Positions 54,186 through 64,000 of a stretch of 64,000 bases of DNA are shown piece by piece; positions within the stretch are counted from its first letter, which is position 1, and each line of letters starts with the position of its first letter. Source of the DNA: Diphasiastrum complanatum (lineage: Eukaryota > Streptophyta > Lycopodiopsida > Lycopodiales > Lycopodiaceae); NCBI GenBank assembly GCA_029204225.1, contig CM055096.1, positions 60,926,957 to 60,990,956 of the forward strand, written 5' to 3'. Under the pieces are notes generated by a model. The model made no database searches. It saw nothing but the letters and a program-made list of their open reading frames with translations, and was not told the origin of the DNA. The position numbers were made by a program, and so were the translations under genes.

Positions 54186-54216
54186 CGTTTTGATGCCATG
54201 AAGAAATAAATGAAAA

Positions 54217-54758
54217 TATTTGGGTGTGCCAATGGATCAAATCAATATCCATACCCCAAATTGGCCCATAATCCACCAAAAATATAGTTGGACAATTGTA
54301 GTAGATCTCAATAGAGCTCTACAGGCCTATGGATACGAGTACATGCATTCACCATATCCAACCGTTAAACAGTCGGCTATTTTTGCGAACGATTTGACCA
54401 AGTTGGCATCTGTTTCTACTAGATGAGATGTTTGCCTACCCACATTGGCTTTCGATCCAAATGTCCCTACGGTGTCCAACAAGGTTCAAGATCAATTGTT
54501 TGTAGCTAGATTGTACTATCGAGTTGCGATGCTGGGTGGATCGTGGGAGTCCAGATTTATAGCATGGACAACCTCAAATTGAATTCCAGATGCGAATAAG
54601 TGCTTTCTTCCGCACAAGATGGATTTCAATACCAACTGTCTAGAATTCATGGAAAAGATTCAACATTACTGATCAAGATACGACGAGAGGCCAACCAGAG
54701 CCCTAAATAAATAATCTCATGAGGTGTCGTGGGACCGCCACCAGTTTTGGTGAGGGAT
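54217..54758 (+). pseudogene. Unassigned coding relic with four interior stops
   Basis: One frame can be read for about 180 codons without a frameshift, interrupted only by TGA at 54424, 54577 and 54670 and TAA at 54715, and ending at TGA 54751. The residues between look strongly protein-like (ARLYYRVAMLGGSWESRF; NTNCLEFMEKIQHY). At least three stops could arise from CGA or CAA by C-to-T change. It matches no plant family or retroelement domain I recognise. A host gene relic or an old endogenous RNA-virus (nucleoprotein-like) insertion are both possible, and this is not settled here. Confidence 0.45.
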
Positions 54759-54759
54759 A

Positions 54760-56100
54760 CTGTTGGAGGGTTTGCGAATCCCAAGGCAACCCTAACCCTA
54801 GTTAATAAGTGAGAGGGATTTGGCACCCTGCGTGTGTAAGTCCAACCCGATCACATAGTTAGTATTAGGTGTGAATCTTATGCACATGCAGGATATTGAA
54901 ATATGCTATCGTTGTCATGGGAACGAACCTCCGCGTGACAACTAACTTCATCTTCTTGATGCTTGAGTGCTTGGATCTAGGGTTGAGAGTAGGATAGGAA
55001 ATAGCCCACTACAACACCCTTTTTCCATCCAAAAAGACCTAAGCTTTTACTCAAACATGCTACCAAAAAAAACTATTGCATGAAAAGATAGGCAATATTC
55101 AATTTAATCTCACATTTACATAAGCATAACATTCTTTGTAGCAAGTTCCAATAAGCATATCATTTTTTTCCTTTGGCTTCTTCCAACAAAATGATCATAA
55201 ACCTCTTTGAAGACTTCATCATTATCCCAAAAATAGTTATTAAACTCATCTCCTAGTTAACTATGCATAGTTCATTGTTTCTTGAATGAATCAGGACACA
55301 AAAACAAATGCACCAGTTGCGTGCACTAGAAGCACGAGTTGGCAAGCTTATAAATAACAACTTTTGCTTTTGCACTCTCCTCTTCCCCTATGATTCTAAT
55401 AGTCAAAATTTGGAATAAATCTATTTAACTTCCATAACACAAATGCTAGGGAAGGTGATGATGGTTGGATCTATTTTTAACTCCACATAAGAAGAATAGG
55501 GACAAAATTTGTAAACAAGTTTTTTTTTAGGAGAAGTAAAACATTGCTTGAAGAATGGAAAATTGATTTTAAAGTGAATTTCAGCTCGTTGGAATCAACA
55601 TTGAAACCTTCAAAGTATGGCAATAAATGACCAATCTCTCCCTACAAAAGACATAGACAATAATACAACACCAACTTTGCCTGCATATATTCCTAAAAAT
55701 CTAATATGTAAGATTTCTCTTCTCTACAACTGACTTAAGCCTAAGTGCTAACTCAATAAGATCTAATGTGATCTTAAACCTAAGATCTACCTCAACCTTC
55801 ACTCTTGCCTAAGGCTATTAAAAATTGGAGTTAGCCTATATCATCTTTTAAGAAGGCTTACAAAACAATGCTTTGACTCCAATTTTGTTGACCTAATCAC
55901 CCTTGATAGGCACATAAGATTTTTCAAATTCACCCTCTTAGAGTTGGATTAAATCTCAATGAAATTCAAGCAAAACTATGTCTTGTCCTAACACTAATTG
56001 GGCTAGAATTGAGATGAAATTTTAATTTCTAACTAGACACACAATCACACTCAAAGGGCACCTTATGAACCTAAACCACACGTACTAAGCTTTCAGTAGG
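54760..56100. other. No supported gene
   Basis: AT-rich intergenic sequence. Only short ORFs, with no recognisable motif or repeat border. Confidence 0.3.
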
Positions 56101-56112
56101 TGTCCAAGGAAA

Positions 56113-56175
56113 AGATTTGAGTAGCCAAGTGAGTCATCCAAATGATTTGAGTAGCCAAGTGAGTCATCCAAATTA
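56113..56175 (+). repeat. Tandem duplication of about 31 bp
   Basis: A unit containing GATTTGAGTAGCCAAGTGAG and TCATCCAAAT is present twice in a row, almost perfectly. Confidence 0.75.
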
Positions 56176-56729
56176 TTTGGAGTTGGTCGTAACGAAAACT
56201 AGACTTCAAGATCTTCCTTCTAGATGGGCATCTAGAATCAATAGGAGAAGACTTTTTAGTTTGATCTTGCCTCAATGATTTGGGCTCTTCTCAAATTTTC
56301 AGCTTCACATACTATGTAATAAAACCACTTGATTCTAAAATCAACCTAGCAACACTAAGAAATCAAGTTTGATCCCTAATGATTGGTCAAGTGCATGATA
56401 GGCACACAAAGCACCAATTTTCCAATCATTCTCTTGCTTCACAAGATTAACAATATGATTCTTTGATATAGCTCTGATACCATGACAAAAACTTTAAGAA
56501 ATGATAATTCTAAAGCATGGAGTTTGCATTTTGACCAAAATCAAACTCCATCTCACGCAAAGTAAAGAAAACATATTGTTTTATCCTATCTATTGAAGAA
56601 CTATCTTCTATGGTCGCATGACCATTTATATGCAATCATAACTATCATCTCCTTTATAATAGAGCAATCGCTTTTATTGCAATATTATCACACGAAAAGC
56701 TATCACTATAAAGTAAATCCAACCATCAG

Positions 56730-56764
<35 letters not shown>
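56730..56764 (+). repeat. Poly(A) run of 35
   Basis: An uninterrupted A tract. It could be the 3' tail of a SINE or other retroposed sequence on the plus strand, but no body was recognised upstream. Confidence 0.8.
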
Positions 56765-56766
<2 letters not shown>

Positions 56767-56949
56767 CCATAATGTAAGCATTGAGGGCATACCTCTTTTA
56801 AAAGCAAGTGATGGAACATTTGATAGCTCATGGCCTGAAGGACTACTTCCCAAAGATTGATTATAGGTAATTTTATGACAATAAACTTTACATCAAGTTG
56901 CCACCAATAGCTTGTTGAAAGGCCTCATGTGATACAAGCACCTCAAAGA

Positions 56950-57270
56950 AATTGGTCTAGGATGCTGAAGCCAATAAACACAATAAGAACGGATGGCGGA
57001 TCTAATCTACCAAACCAATCTAGATCAATCGAATCAAGCCACCAAGCTATAGACCAAAGTAATGACTCAAGAGGTAGGAAAAAAAAAAACAAGCAACATA
57101 TAGCTACAACTCACAAATCAACCTCCTCTCTTAAAGAGGCCTATGCGCATACTTATACCTCCAAGACTCTACCCCAATTAGGAGTGATTTGGGCCACCTC
57201 ACTAGGACACATCAGTGTCAAAAAAGTGAATTTTGAGGACCTTGAATAGATCATCCACGACCTACATGCA
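56950..57270 (-). repeat. LTR copy, inverted relative to 58381-58960
   Basis: Its reverse complement aligns with about 58560-58830. Shared words are AACACAATAAGAA, CAATCTAGATCAATCGAAT-like, ATGACTCAAGAGGTAGGA, CTACAACTCACAAATCAA and AGGAGTGATTTGGG. It is a second, oppositely oriented LTR of the same gypsy family. Confidence 0.6.
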
Positions 57271-57441
57271 TGAGAGGTTGCACACTACCAAATTACTCTT
57301 GATCAACTCGGATTTTCAAGAGATATCTAACACAAGTTGGATGTAGGCAAGAGCTCTTGTACACAAAAAAGCAATCATCCAAAGTCAAGCAAGTTTCATG
57401 CATATCCTTGAAAAAACTAAGTAAATCTCATTATGAAAGAA

Positions 57442-57516
57442 CCAAACAAGCACCTTGCTCTCAGGTAGAGCGAGAATAGACCAACAAGCACCTTGCTCTC
57501 GGGTAGAGCGAGAATA
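57442..57516 (+). repeat. Tandem duplication of about 38 bp
   Basis: Two adjoining copies of a unit with ACAAGCACCTTGCTCTC and GGTAGAGCGAGAATA, differing at one or two positions. Confidence 0.75.
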
Positions 57517-57959
57517 AAACACATGAATTATTTATAAGAATTCTTCCATGCCACAATACCATTTCAAATCTCTTAATCGAAGCATTTAATTATTTACGTT
57601 TTAGTGCTAGAGATATCCACATAGATACAATATCTTTATAAATTTCATATAACACAAATTACTCAACAATGACAAAAAAAATCCTTCTCTATTACCAAAT
57701 TATCTAGAAAATTTAAAGCTTGTTTCTATGCTTTCTTATCAAGGTCAATCATCATTTTCTTTTATCTCCCACTTTAGTTCAATGTAATGGTATAGCTAAT
57801 ACTAGCTTTTTACCCCCTTCAATACATTATCAAAAAGGGCAACAATTTTTGAATACTCAATAAACTTTCAAAAGAACACAATGAATCCCAAAAATGACTT
57901 GAGTTTATGAGTGGTTCTAGGAACTAGTCATTAAAGAACCGTCTCTATTGTTTCCTCGT

Positions 57960-58350
57960 AAATTTAATCCCATTCGTGCGTGTTGGCAAGCATTACAAGT
58001 TGTCTACTCAATATAAAAGACCATACAAAATCCTTAAAAAAATTGGATCTTTGGCTTACCGGTTAGACCTTTCGAAAGGAACTCAGGTACACCCGATATT
58101 TCATGTAGGTTGGCTCAAGAAAAGTCTACGTGAAGGGACTCATCTTGGTTATGGAGATCTATTTGACCTATTAGAGGAATCATCCAATGTGATCCGATTT
58201 GAACTCGATAGATCTTTGATACTAGAACTAAACAACTACGTAATTGTATAGCTACCGAGTATCTAGTTTGATTGAAAGGTCATACAAATGTTGACAACTC
58301 CTGGGAACATGAAAAGAGCCTTAGAAAGAACTTCCCTAAATGTTTTTAGG
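57960..58350 (+). pseudogene. Gypsy integrase C-terminus and chromodomain remnant
   Basis: It reads VGKHYKLSTQYKRPYKILKK and IGSLAYRLDLSKGTQVHPIF, then HVGWLKKSL, the GPY/F-type end of a Ty3/gypsy integrase. After stops follows a chromodomain remnant ending NVDNSWEHEKSLRKNFPKCF. A purine tract (TTAGGGGGGAAG) follows at 58361-58372 and leads into the 3' LTR. Confidence 0.78.
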
Positions 58351-58380
58351 AAAAAACTTGTTTAGGGGGGAAGTATATCA

Positions 58381-58960
58381 TGCCCATGATTGGACCGTCC
58401 TTGGATTTATGTCACATAAGAAGGTCAAAAGGCCTAGCTCGACCCATGAATTAATTACGATTTTGGGGAGGTAAGGCCCTATTCGTATTAAATCATGATT
58501 AATGTTTGAGGCCTAAAATGCAAGATATTGGATTAATAGGGAACTAACAGTGACTCATTGATAGGTGGTAGATGTGGCCCAGTTACGCTGCTGAGGTGTC
58601 CCAAATCACTCCTCTCTAGAAAGGGAGCTTGATTTGTGAGTTGTAGCTACATGCTATTGGTTTGACATCTCTCCTACCTCTTGAGTCATTGGTTTGGTCC
58701 ATAGCTTGTGGGAGCTATATTCGATTGATCTAAATTGGTTGGGTAGGTTTGATCCACCACCAATTCTTATTGTGTTTAATAGCTTTAGCATCCTAGTTGT
58801 GTTCTTGGAGGATTTGAAAACAAGTAAAATCTTTCATTCTTTTGATCAAAGAAATCAATATAATGAAGTAATCGTCCCAATCAATATAACCACAGTTCTT
58901 ATGAGTGTCACCATCAGTGGTGTCAACAACATTAGTACATAAACATGTTTTGGTCACCAT
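58381..58960 (+). repeat. Gypsy 3' LTR
   Basis: It starts TGCCCATGATTGG just after the integrase end and purine tract. The right border was not resolved and is estimated. It shares sequence with the inverted copy at 56950-57270. Confidence 0.55.
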
Positions 58961-59083
58961 GCTCATTGTCTATACAAACTTTAATCTTAGAATATTATGG
59001 TCCCTAGCTCTTTGGCAATTATTTGTGGTTTTTAGTCTTGACAAAGTACTCTACGTTTAGAAAGACAATAAGGTTGTCATCCC

Positions 59084-59590
59084 CTATTTGTTCCATTTGA
59101 TCACAATATGAGTCAAGAAGTGTCCACCGCCCATGCCATCATGTGAAAACATGATAAAATCTGGTATTTCATGCGGTAAAACACATCTACGTAAAATATT
59201 GTCTGATCCACGACGATATAATTGTCCTGCAATCAATTGATAAGATTGAGCCTTATGAATCAATTGCCTCTTCTGTACTTTTGTCAAAGAGTCATTCGGT
59301 TGTCCTAGCATCAGGTACTCAACAATATCTGCTGCCCACTGGTACTGCTTCTACGTAGAACAATGCAGCATCTGGTAATTCATCATCCACTTCAGTATTA
59401 ACTGGTGTGGATTCAATTCGCAAAACGTGATCGGCTAGATAATTTTGCTTCCCCTTTCGAACCACAATTCGAAAGTCAAATTCGGTCAATAAAAGTAACC
59501 ATCTTGCAATACGTCCAACATTGCACGTCTTGTTTAGCAAATAAAGTAACTGCATACAAAGACATAAAAAAAAGGTGCTTTCAAACATAA
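59084..59590 (-). pseudogene. Gypsy RNase H to integrase-finger fragment
   Basis: The minus strand first reads VGRIARWLLLLTEFDFRIVV, then RKGKQNYLADHVLRIES, the end of RNase H. After a frame change it reads QLIHKAQSYQLIAGQLYRRG, then RRCVLPHEI and HDGMGGGHF, the start of the H2C2 region. The style differs from families A and B and resembles the non-chromovirus Tat/Athila side, though lineage is uncertain. Ends are truncated. Confidence 0.72.
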
Positions 59591-60769
59591 AAAAAAGTTA
59601 GTTATTCATGGAGTAGCCCTAAGAGTCAAAAGTTTAAGCAATAAAATCAAAATCTAATCACTAATCACCTACCAAAAATTTATGCATGCATGACTAGGTT
59701 GACTTTTATCAACTTTAGAGGGAAAACATGATCGTCCACAACACTTCTGCAAATAAGTGCTTCATACATCTAGAGCACGTGATACGCATACCCAAGATAC
59801 ATGCTCATTGCAACAAGAATTAAGGATTGTCAAAAATCCGTACCTTCACCAAAAGTAAACTCTCAAAATAACAAAAGTCTGATGTGTTTCCCAGGGCAAC
59901 CACTTGACTTCATGACTAGTCACAATGGATAGCCACCCATGTCTTTAGGCATATGCTCAGATACAACAGTTCACAGTTCCTATATTATCCCCTCCCATCA
60001 TTCAATTGACAAACTGAGAGACCCCATATCATAACCTTTAAGTTTTGCTCTGCATCTGGATCTACTTTCCAAGATCTGAAACTGAAGGCCTGAAAAGACA
60101 TTAATCACAAAATATTCAAAAGTAATACTTGAGTTATCTTAATCAAAAGCAAGCACCAACATCCAACTGTTGAAAAAAAATACCTTTGACCTTGCTAGGT
60201 CTACACCTTCGGTCATTCATTCTTTGCAGGTTGCATGCATGTTAAATTATGTGTCCCATTCCTGAAGCACCCTCTTCTTGCAACAACTACTTTAACTTAA
60301 ATACCGTGCAGGACAGAACTTCACGAAGAGAAATCTCAATATGGTGAAAGTTTTCCTTCAAGAGCAATGTTTTTGCACCGACGATAACCTTGTAACCCAC
60401 AATGTGAGTTGACAATCCAAAAAAGCACTCTGAGAGATTTCATGCACAATCAGGAAAATAACGTTGTTAGAATAACAATGAAATATTTGTTGCAGTGTAT
60501 ATGCAATCCCTCATAGTTTTCTTGTCCATATGAGAAAAAATTGGAATATCTAGTACACAGATATAGGCAAGTGAACTTCTAAGGAATGCATGAGCATTTG
60601 AAGTGCTATGCACAGGGTTTAAAAACTTGCTTTGTGAAGTTAAAGGTCCTAAGAACTTCACTAAAATGACATAGCGAGCATATTGAATTACCTGAAGTTT
60701 TATGATCACCAAAGTTCATGTCTCATTTATTCTATTGTCATACATCCGTGTCTGAAACTCTGTGGTCAA

Positions 60770-60919
60770 TCATTGGGCAGAGGCACTTAAGAGTTGAGAT
60801 AGCATCTTGTTGAATTCTTTCACACTCTCCAGCTCATCCAGTATCATCAAAGATGATCGTAGTATTAGGACATCCACTCCAATCAGCTGCCTCCAGATGG
60901 AAGGGTTTCTGAAATAGTC
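60770..60919 (-). CDS. Terminal exon of an unidentified gene
   Basis: Acceptor TTCTTAACAG, then 49 codons (DYFRNPSIWRQLIGVDVLIL, RSSLMILDELESVKEFNKML, SQLLSASAQ) and TGA at 60770-60772. The sequence is amphipathic and free of stops, and phase 0 matches the donor of the exon at 61089-61169. The protein family is not recognised. Confidence 0.45.
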   Translation of the reverse strand, partial: DYFRNPSIWRQLIGVDVLILRSSLMILDELESVKEFNKMLSQLLSASAQ

Positions 60920-61088
60920 CTGTTAAGAACAGTCAACATTCAGATCATTCTTTCTTCCATCACCATGTATACATCTGCCTAACATATTTTTGAATGCTAC
61001 ACACTCTTTCACAAGGCTATGCGTGTACCAAGTTTTGATGGCTTTGCATTCACTACTATACTATTGAAAATAGTTAAATCATGACTAC

Positions 61089-61169
61089 CTTCTCTGATAT
61101 GGCAACAGCAACATACTGCTCAAAATCTATCTTGAGCTCGGAAGTTCTTCGCTGAATACGGCAAATATC
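61089..61169 (-). CDS. Penultimate exon of the same unidentified gene
   Basis: Acceptor GATCTACAG, donor GAGAAG before GTAGTC. It encodes DICRIQRRTSELKIDFEQYV, then AVAISEK, 27 codons, phase 0 at both ends. It joins the next exon across a 169-bp intron. Earlier exons should lie to the right of 61169 and were not found by eye. Confidence 0.45.
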
Positions 61170-63138
61170 CTGTAGATCATACAATCACCAGAAAGAGCAT
61201 CTAAAAAGTAGTTGTGTGTAATCTCGTGAAACCTATCTATGAGGAATGTCAGTTAAAAAATCTGATATGAAAGGAAGAAATGGTGCATCCAACTTATTTG
61301 TGTTGCATGTGATCAAATATATGGCCTCATCTGTTGCTTTATTGCATTTCCAGCAGCTTTCTTCTGGATTTATCACAACAAGAAGCTATAGACAATGTAT
61401 TTGTTATGGTTTAATTTTGGATCAACTTCACCATGTATTTTGGCTCCACGCAATATAAATGTGCGCCGCGCAACATTGTATTCTCTCAAAGTTTAAATAG
61501 GCTTTCCAAGTTTGTAAAACATTATAATATAATTTATCGTAAAGGTTTTAACCTAGGCCCAAAAAGTTTGTAAATGGAACACTAGAGGCAATTTCACATG
61601 CTACCAACTATATGTTGGAACTTTGTTAATTTTGCACGTAGAAGAGAGCGCATTTTTCCTTTTGTGGAAACTTGTGGACCAAGGCAAATCTTGCTAAGAA
61701 TCATTGCATGAAAAGAGAATGTGAAAACCCATGCATAGAATGTGCATGCTTGAGTCTTAGCATGTGGGACACCTACACTGACACTTGGAAGCCATGTACA
61801 TGACATCATTTGTTCTAATCTATAAAAGAGACCCTCCTCCTCATAGTGGCCTCACTTCAAATGGAGAGGACTTTCTCACATATGCTATTGTGTTTTGCTC
61901 TCTTGTGTGATAAAATTTCTTGCTCATGAATGCTAGTGTTATGCTATCCATTTGTTTTCTAGATTGGTGTTTTATTGGATCTTGTTTCTTTCATTGTAAT
62001 CTTGCTAATGTAATGTTTTTCATGTTGAAAGTTTGTAGATGGCAAGTATTCGAGATCCATTCGGCCTAATTGAAGGATCAATATCATAGATTAATGATGC
62101 TAGAATGCACCCTATAGCATACACTATCATTCTAGTTTATGTAACAAGTTTCTTCTGTGAGTATTATGTAATTTTCTGCTCACATTCTCTTCATCTTCTA
62201 CGCTGTCCACCATAGATGGGCAGATCCAATCGCTTCATAAGTATGCATGTTGCATGCATGTCTCCTGAATTATTCAAATTGCTTGCATGTTGATATATTT
62301 GCTTGCATGTTGTTAGTTTTGAGATATTTTGAGTTGTAGAAGACCATCAAGGATTCCTAGATTGGTAAACCTTGATTCAAAGATCCTAGCTATCTCCGTT
62401 CTCAGTTTTATAACAATATTGACACTCACAGAGTCTCTTTCACAACTTAGCATGCTTTCAGTTGAAGCTGGCAGCTTGCGACCGAGCATTCATTAGACCT
62501 ACTATAGGAAACTCATAATCAAGTGGTTAAGGAGTCATTTTATTTGCAAGCCATAGTTGTTATGGTGCAAACTAAGATGGATGTCTATTCTACAACATGG
62601 CTGGAACAGCTATGGAATGCACATTCCAGAAAATTTTGCGAATTTGGACAGCATTCCAAGAGATTTAAATGCCAGCTGGAATTCTTTGTGTCATACTTGA
62701 CAATTGAGGATGTGGTTTGGGGCATATTTGCACTTGGAGCAACACTCCACATAACATTGACATACATAATATTATGGACACAAAATTTCATACTTTTCTA
62801 TATACATGACCACAAATACTTCTGTTTTGTGGATTTTGGGCGTCTTTTATAAGTTGTGATACAAAGTACTTCTGTAGGAGCCCTAATTTTGCCCTCTAGA
62901 ACCTTCCAAGATGTTCCTAAGCTGGTTTAAATAATAGTCAAAGATTCATTTCTCATATTATTGGGTTTGGTGTCCTAAGCTCTTTCTAGGGGAGTTTTAT
63001 TTTTTGAAGATCTACTTGAACCATTGGCAAGCATTGTCTCGCATTAAGTTTTTTCAGTCAAAGAATGCTTTGTGAATGTTATTTGTTGCTTTTGTTCCTC
63101 ATTTGATCAACATCTATGATTAAGTTCAATTTTTTTTT
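61170..63138. other. No supported gene
   Basis: AT-rich sequence. It could hold introns or further exons of the unidentified minus-strand gene, but none could be supported. Confidence 0.3.
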
Positions 63139-63881
63139 ACATAGTTGCACAAAAACATGTTTCTAGAGAAAAACGTTTCTAGAAACACGATTCTAGTACA
63201 GAATCGCAAAAAAAAAAAAAAAAAAAAATTGGAAAAATAGCTTATGGCTGAAAATTTTTTAGGGAAGCAATGGTCAAACCAGCGTTTTGCCTCCCATAAG
63301 TGCAGTAGATAGGGCACAAACAGATCTTATTTTCAGTAGCTATTTGGTTGTTATTTGCTCTGGTTCTCAGTAATTGTTAATGCTATAGTTTGGGCTATCA
63401 ACTCTATGGATGATGATCACTTTTGCAATCATTTCACTGGAGATGTGAGTGCAATGTGCATACAGTTGGGGCATAAATATTGGGCCCTTATCGGTGCGCA
63501 TTTGGACCCCCATTTTTATCTGGCAGCGCCCCCCGTGCTACTATCGCCAGGGGGGGCCTACAATTCTACAATTGCTCTACAGTTCTGTCTTTGTCCCACT
63601 GGAACCATCTGGTTAGGATCGAACTCGCAAGCTAGAGGTTAGTTTTGAATTTTTATCCTTGACAGAACCCAACATGAATTAATGCACCTAAACTTGACCA
63701 AATTGTATCAGAATGCTCAGCAACATACATAAAAATAATGGCCTTAATTAGAGCTTTCATCTGATACCCACATTGCCGATAAAAAAAAAATCAAAAAAAA
63801 AAAAACGTTTCTGAGAAACGTTCCCAGAATTTCATAAATGCATTTCTGAACTGCGTTTCCAAAATCGTAGTGCAACTATGG
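63139..63881. mobile_element. MITE-like element, copy 2
   Basis: Ends CATAGTTGCAC and GTGCAACTATGG match copy 1 at 9033-9409. So do the GTTTCTG/CAGAAAC words inside each end (ACGTTTCTAGAAAC on the left; GTTTCTGAGAAACGTTCCCAG on the right) and poly(A) tracts. It is longer than copy 1 (743 against 377 bp) because of a different, non-coding middle part. Confidence 0.58.
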
Positions 63882-64000
63882 TTCAAAACGTGGTATTAGA
63901 GCACTTTTCGGCTTCTTCTTTTTTTTAAAAATCATTTCTACCATCATTATCCTTCCACCATCACCGTTATCTCCCACGAACAATGGCAAATAGCATCACA

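Noticed and set aside
61246-62852. Plus-strand ORFs in the right flank
   Set aside because: Short, AT-driven frames without conserved motifs or splice-supported structure.

Overview
The window is nuclear DNA of a seed plant. It is AT-rich, has canonical GT-AG introns, several plant LTR-retrotransposon lineages (Ty3/gypsy chromoviruses, Ty1/copia), MITE-like elements and a plant cell-wall gene. Very long retrotransposon-filled introns suit a large-genome or early-diverging lineage, but the species cannot be named from the sequence.

One host gene dominates. A two-domain, GPI-anchored glycerophosphodiester phosphodiesterase-like gene (SHV3/GDPDL family) lies on the minus strand from 49498 down to 6420. 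Ten exons, all with GT-AG borders and compatible phases, give 763 codons plus stop, the normal size of the family. The exons include a 51-nt and a 39-nt micro-exon. The gene spans about 43 kb because introns 3 (27.0 kb), 4 (6.9 kb) and 7 (4.5 kb) hold transposons.

Intron 7 (8038-12523) holds a MITE-like element, the 3' end of a LINE and a truncated minus-strand gypsy element with LTR and primer site. Intron 4 (13911-20774) holds a second MITE-like element, a minisatellite and a 4.4 kb non-coding LTR element (LARD type) with a near-perfect target-site duplication. Intron 3 (20861-47814) holds a nest. A degenerate gypsy element B (minus) is joined to a plus-strand gypsy element A, whose 3' LTR is split by a young, nearly intact minus-strand copy of the same family A, with a perfect 5-bp duplication. 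Further along intron 3 are a solo LTR, a GC-rich tandem repeat, the last two exons of a ribosomal protein eS27 gene on the plus strand, a copia deletion derivative and a second copia relic.

Outside the gene, the left 6.4 kb holds relics: a coiled-coil ORF with one stop, an LTR with primer site and an unassigned ORF. The right 14 kb holds a GA/CT-rich upstream region, a snap-back palindrome, a rearranged relative of the LARD, an unassigned coding relic with four interior stops, inverted LTRs around a gypsy integrase end, another gypsy fragment, two linked exons of an unidentified minus-strand gene and a second copy of the MITE-like element. No RNA genes, CRISPR arrays or bacterial features were seen. 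No obviously new biological system was found. The most informative structures are the reconstructed gene, the same-family nested insertion, the duplicated LTR/integrase junction, the eS27 fragment and the unassigned coding relic.
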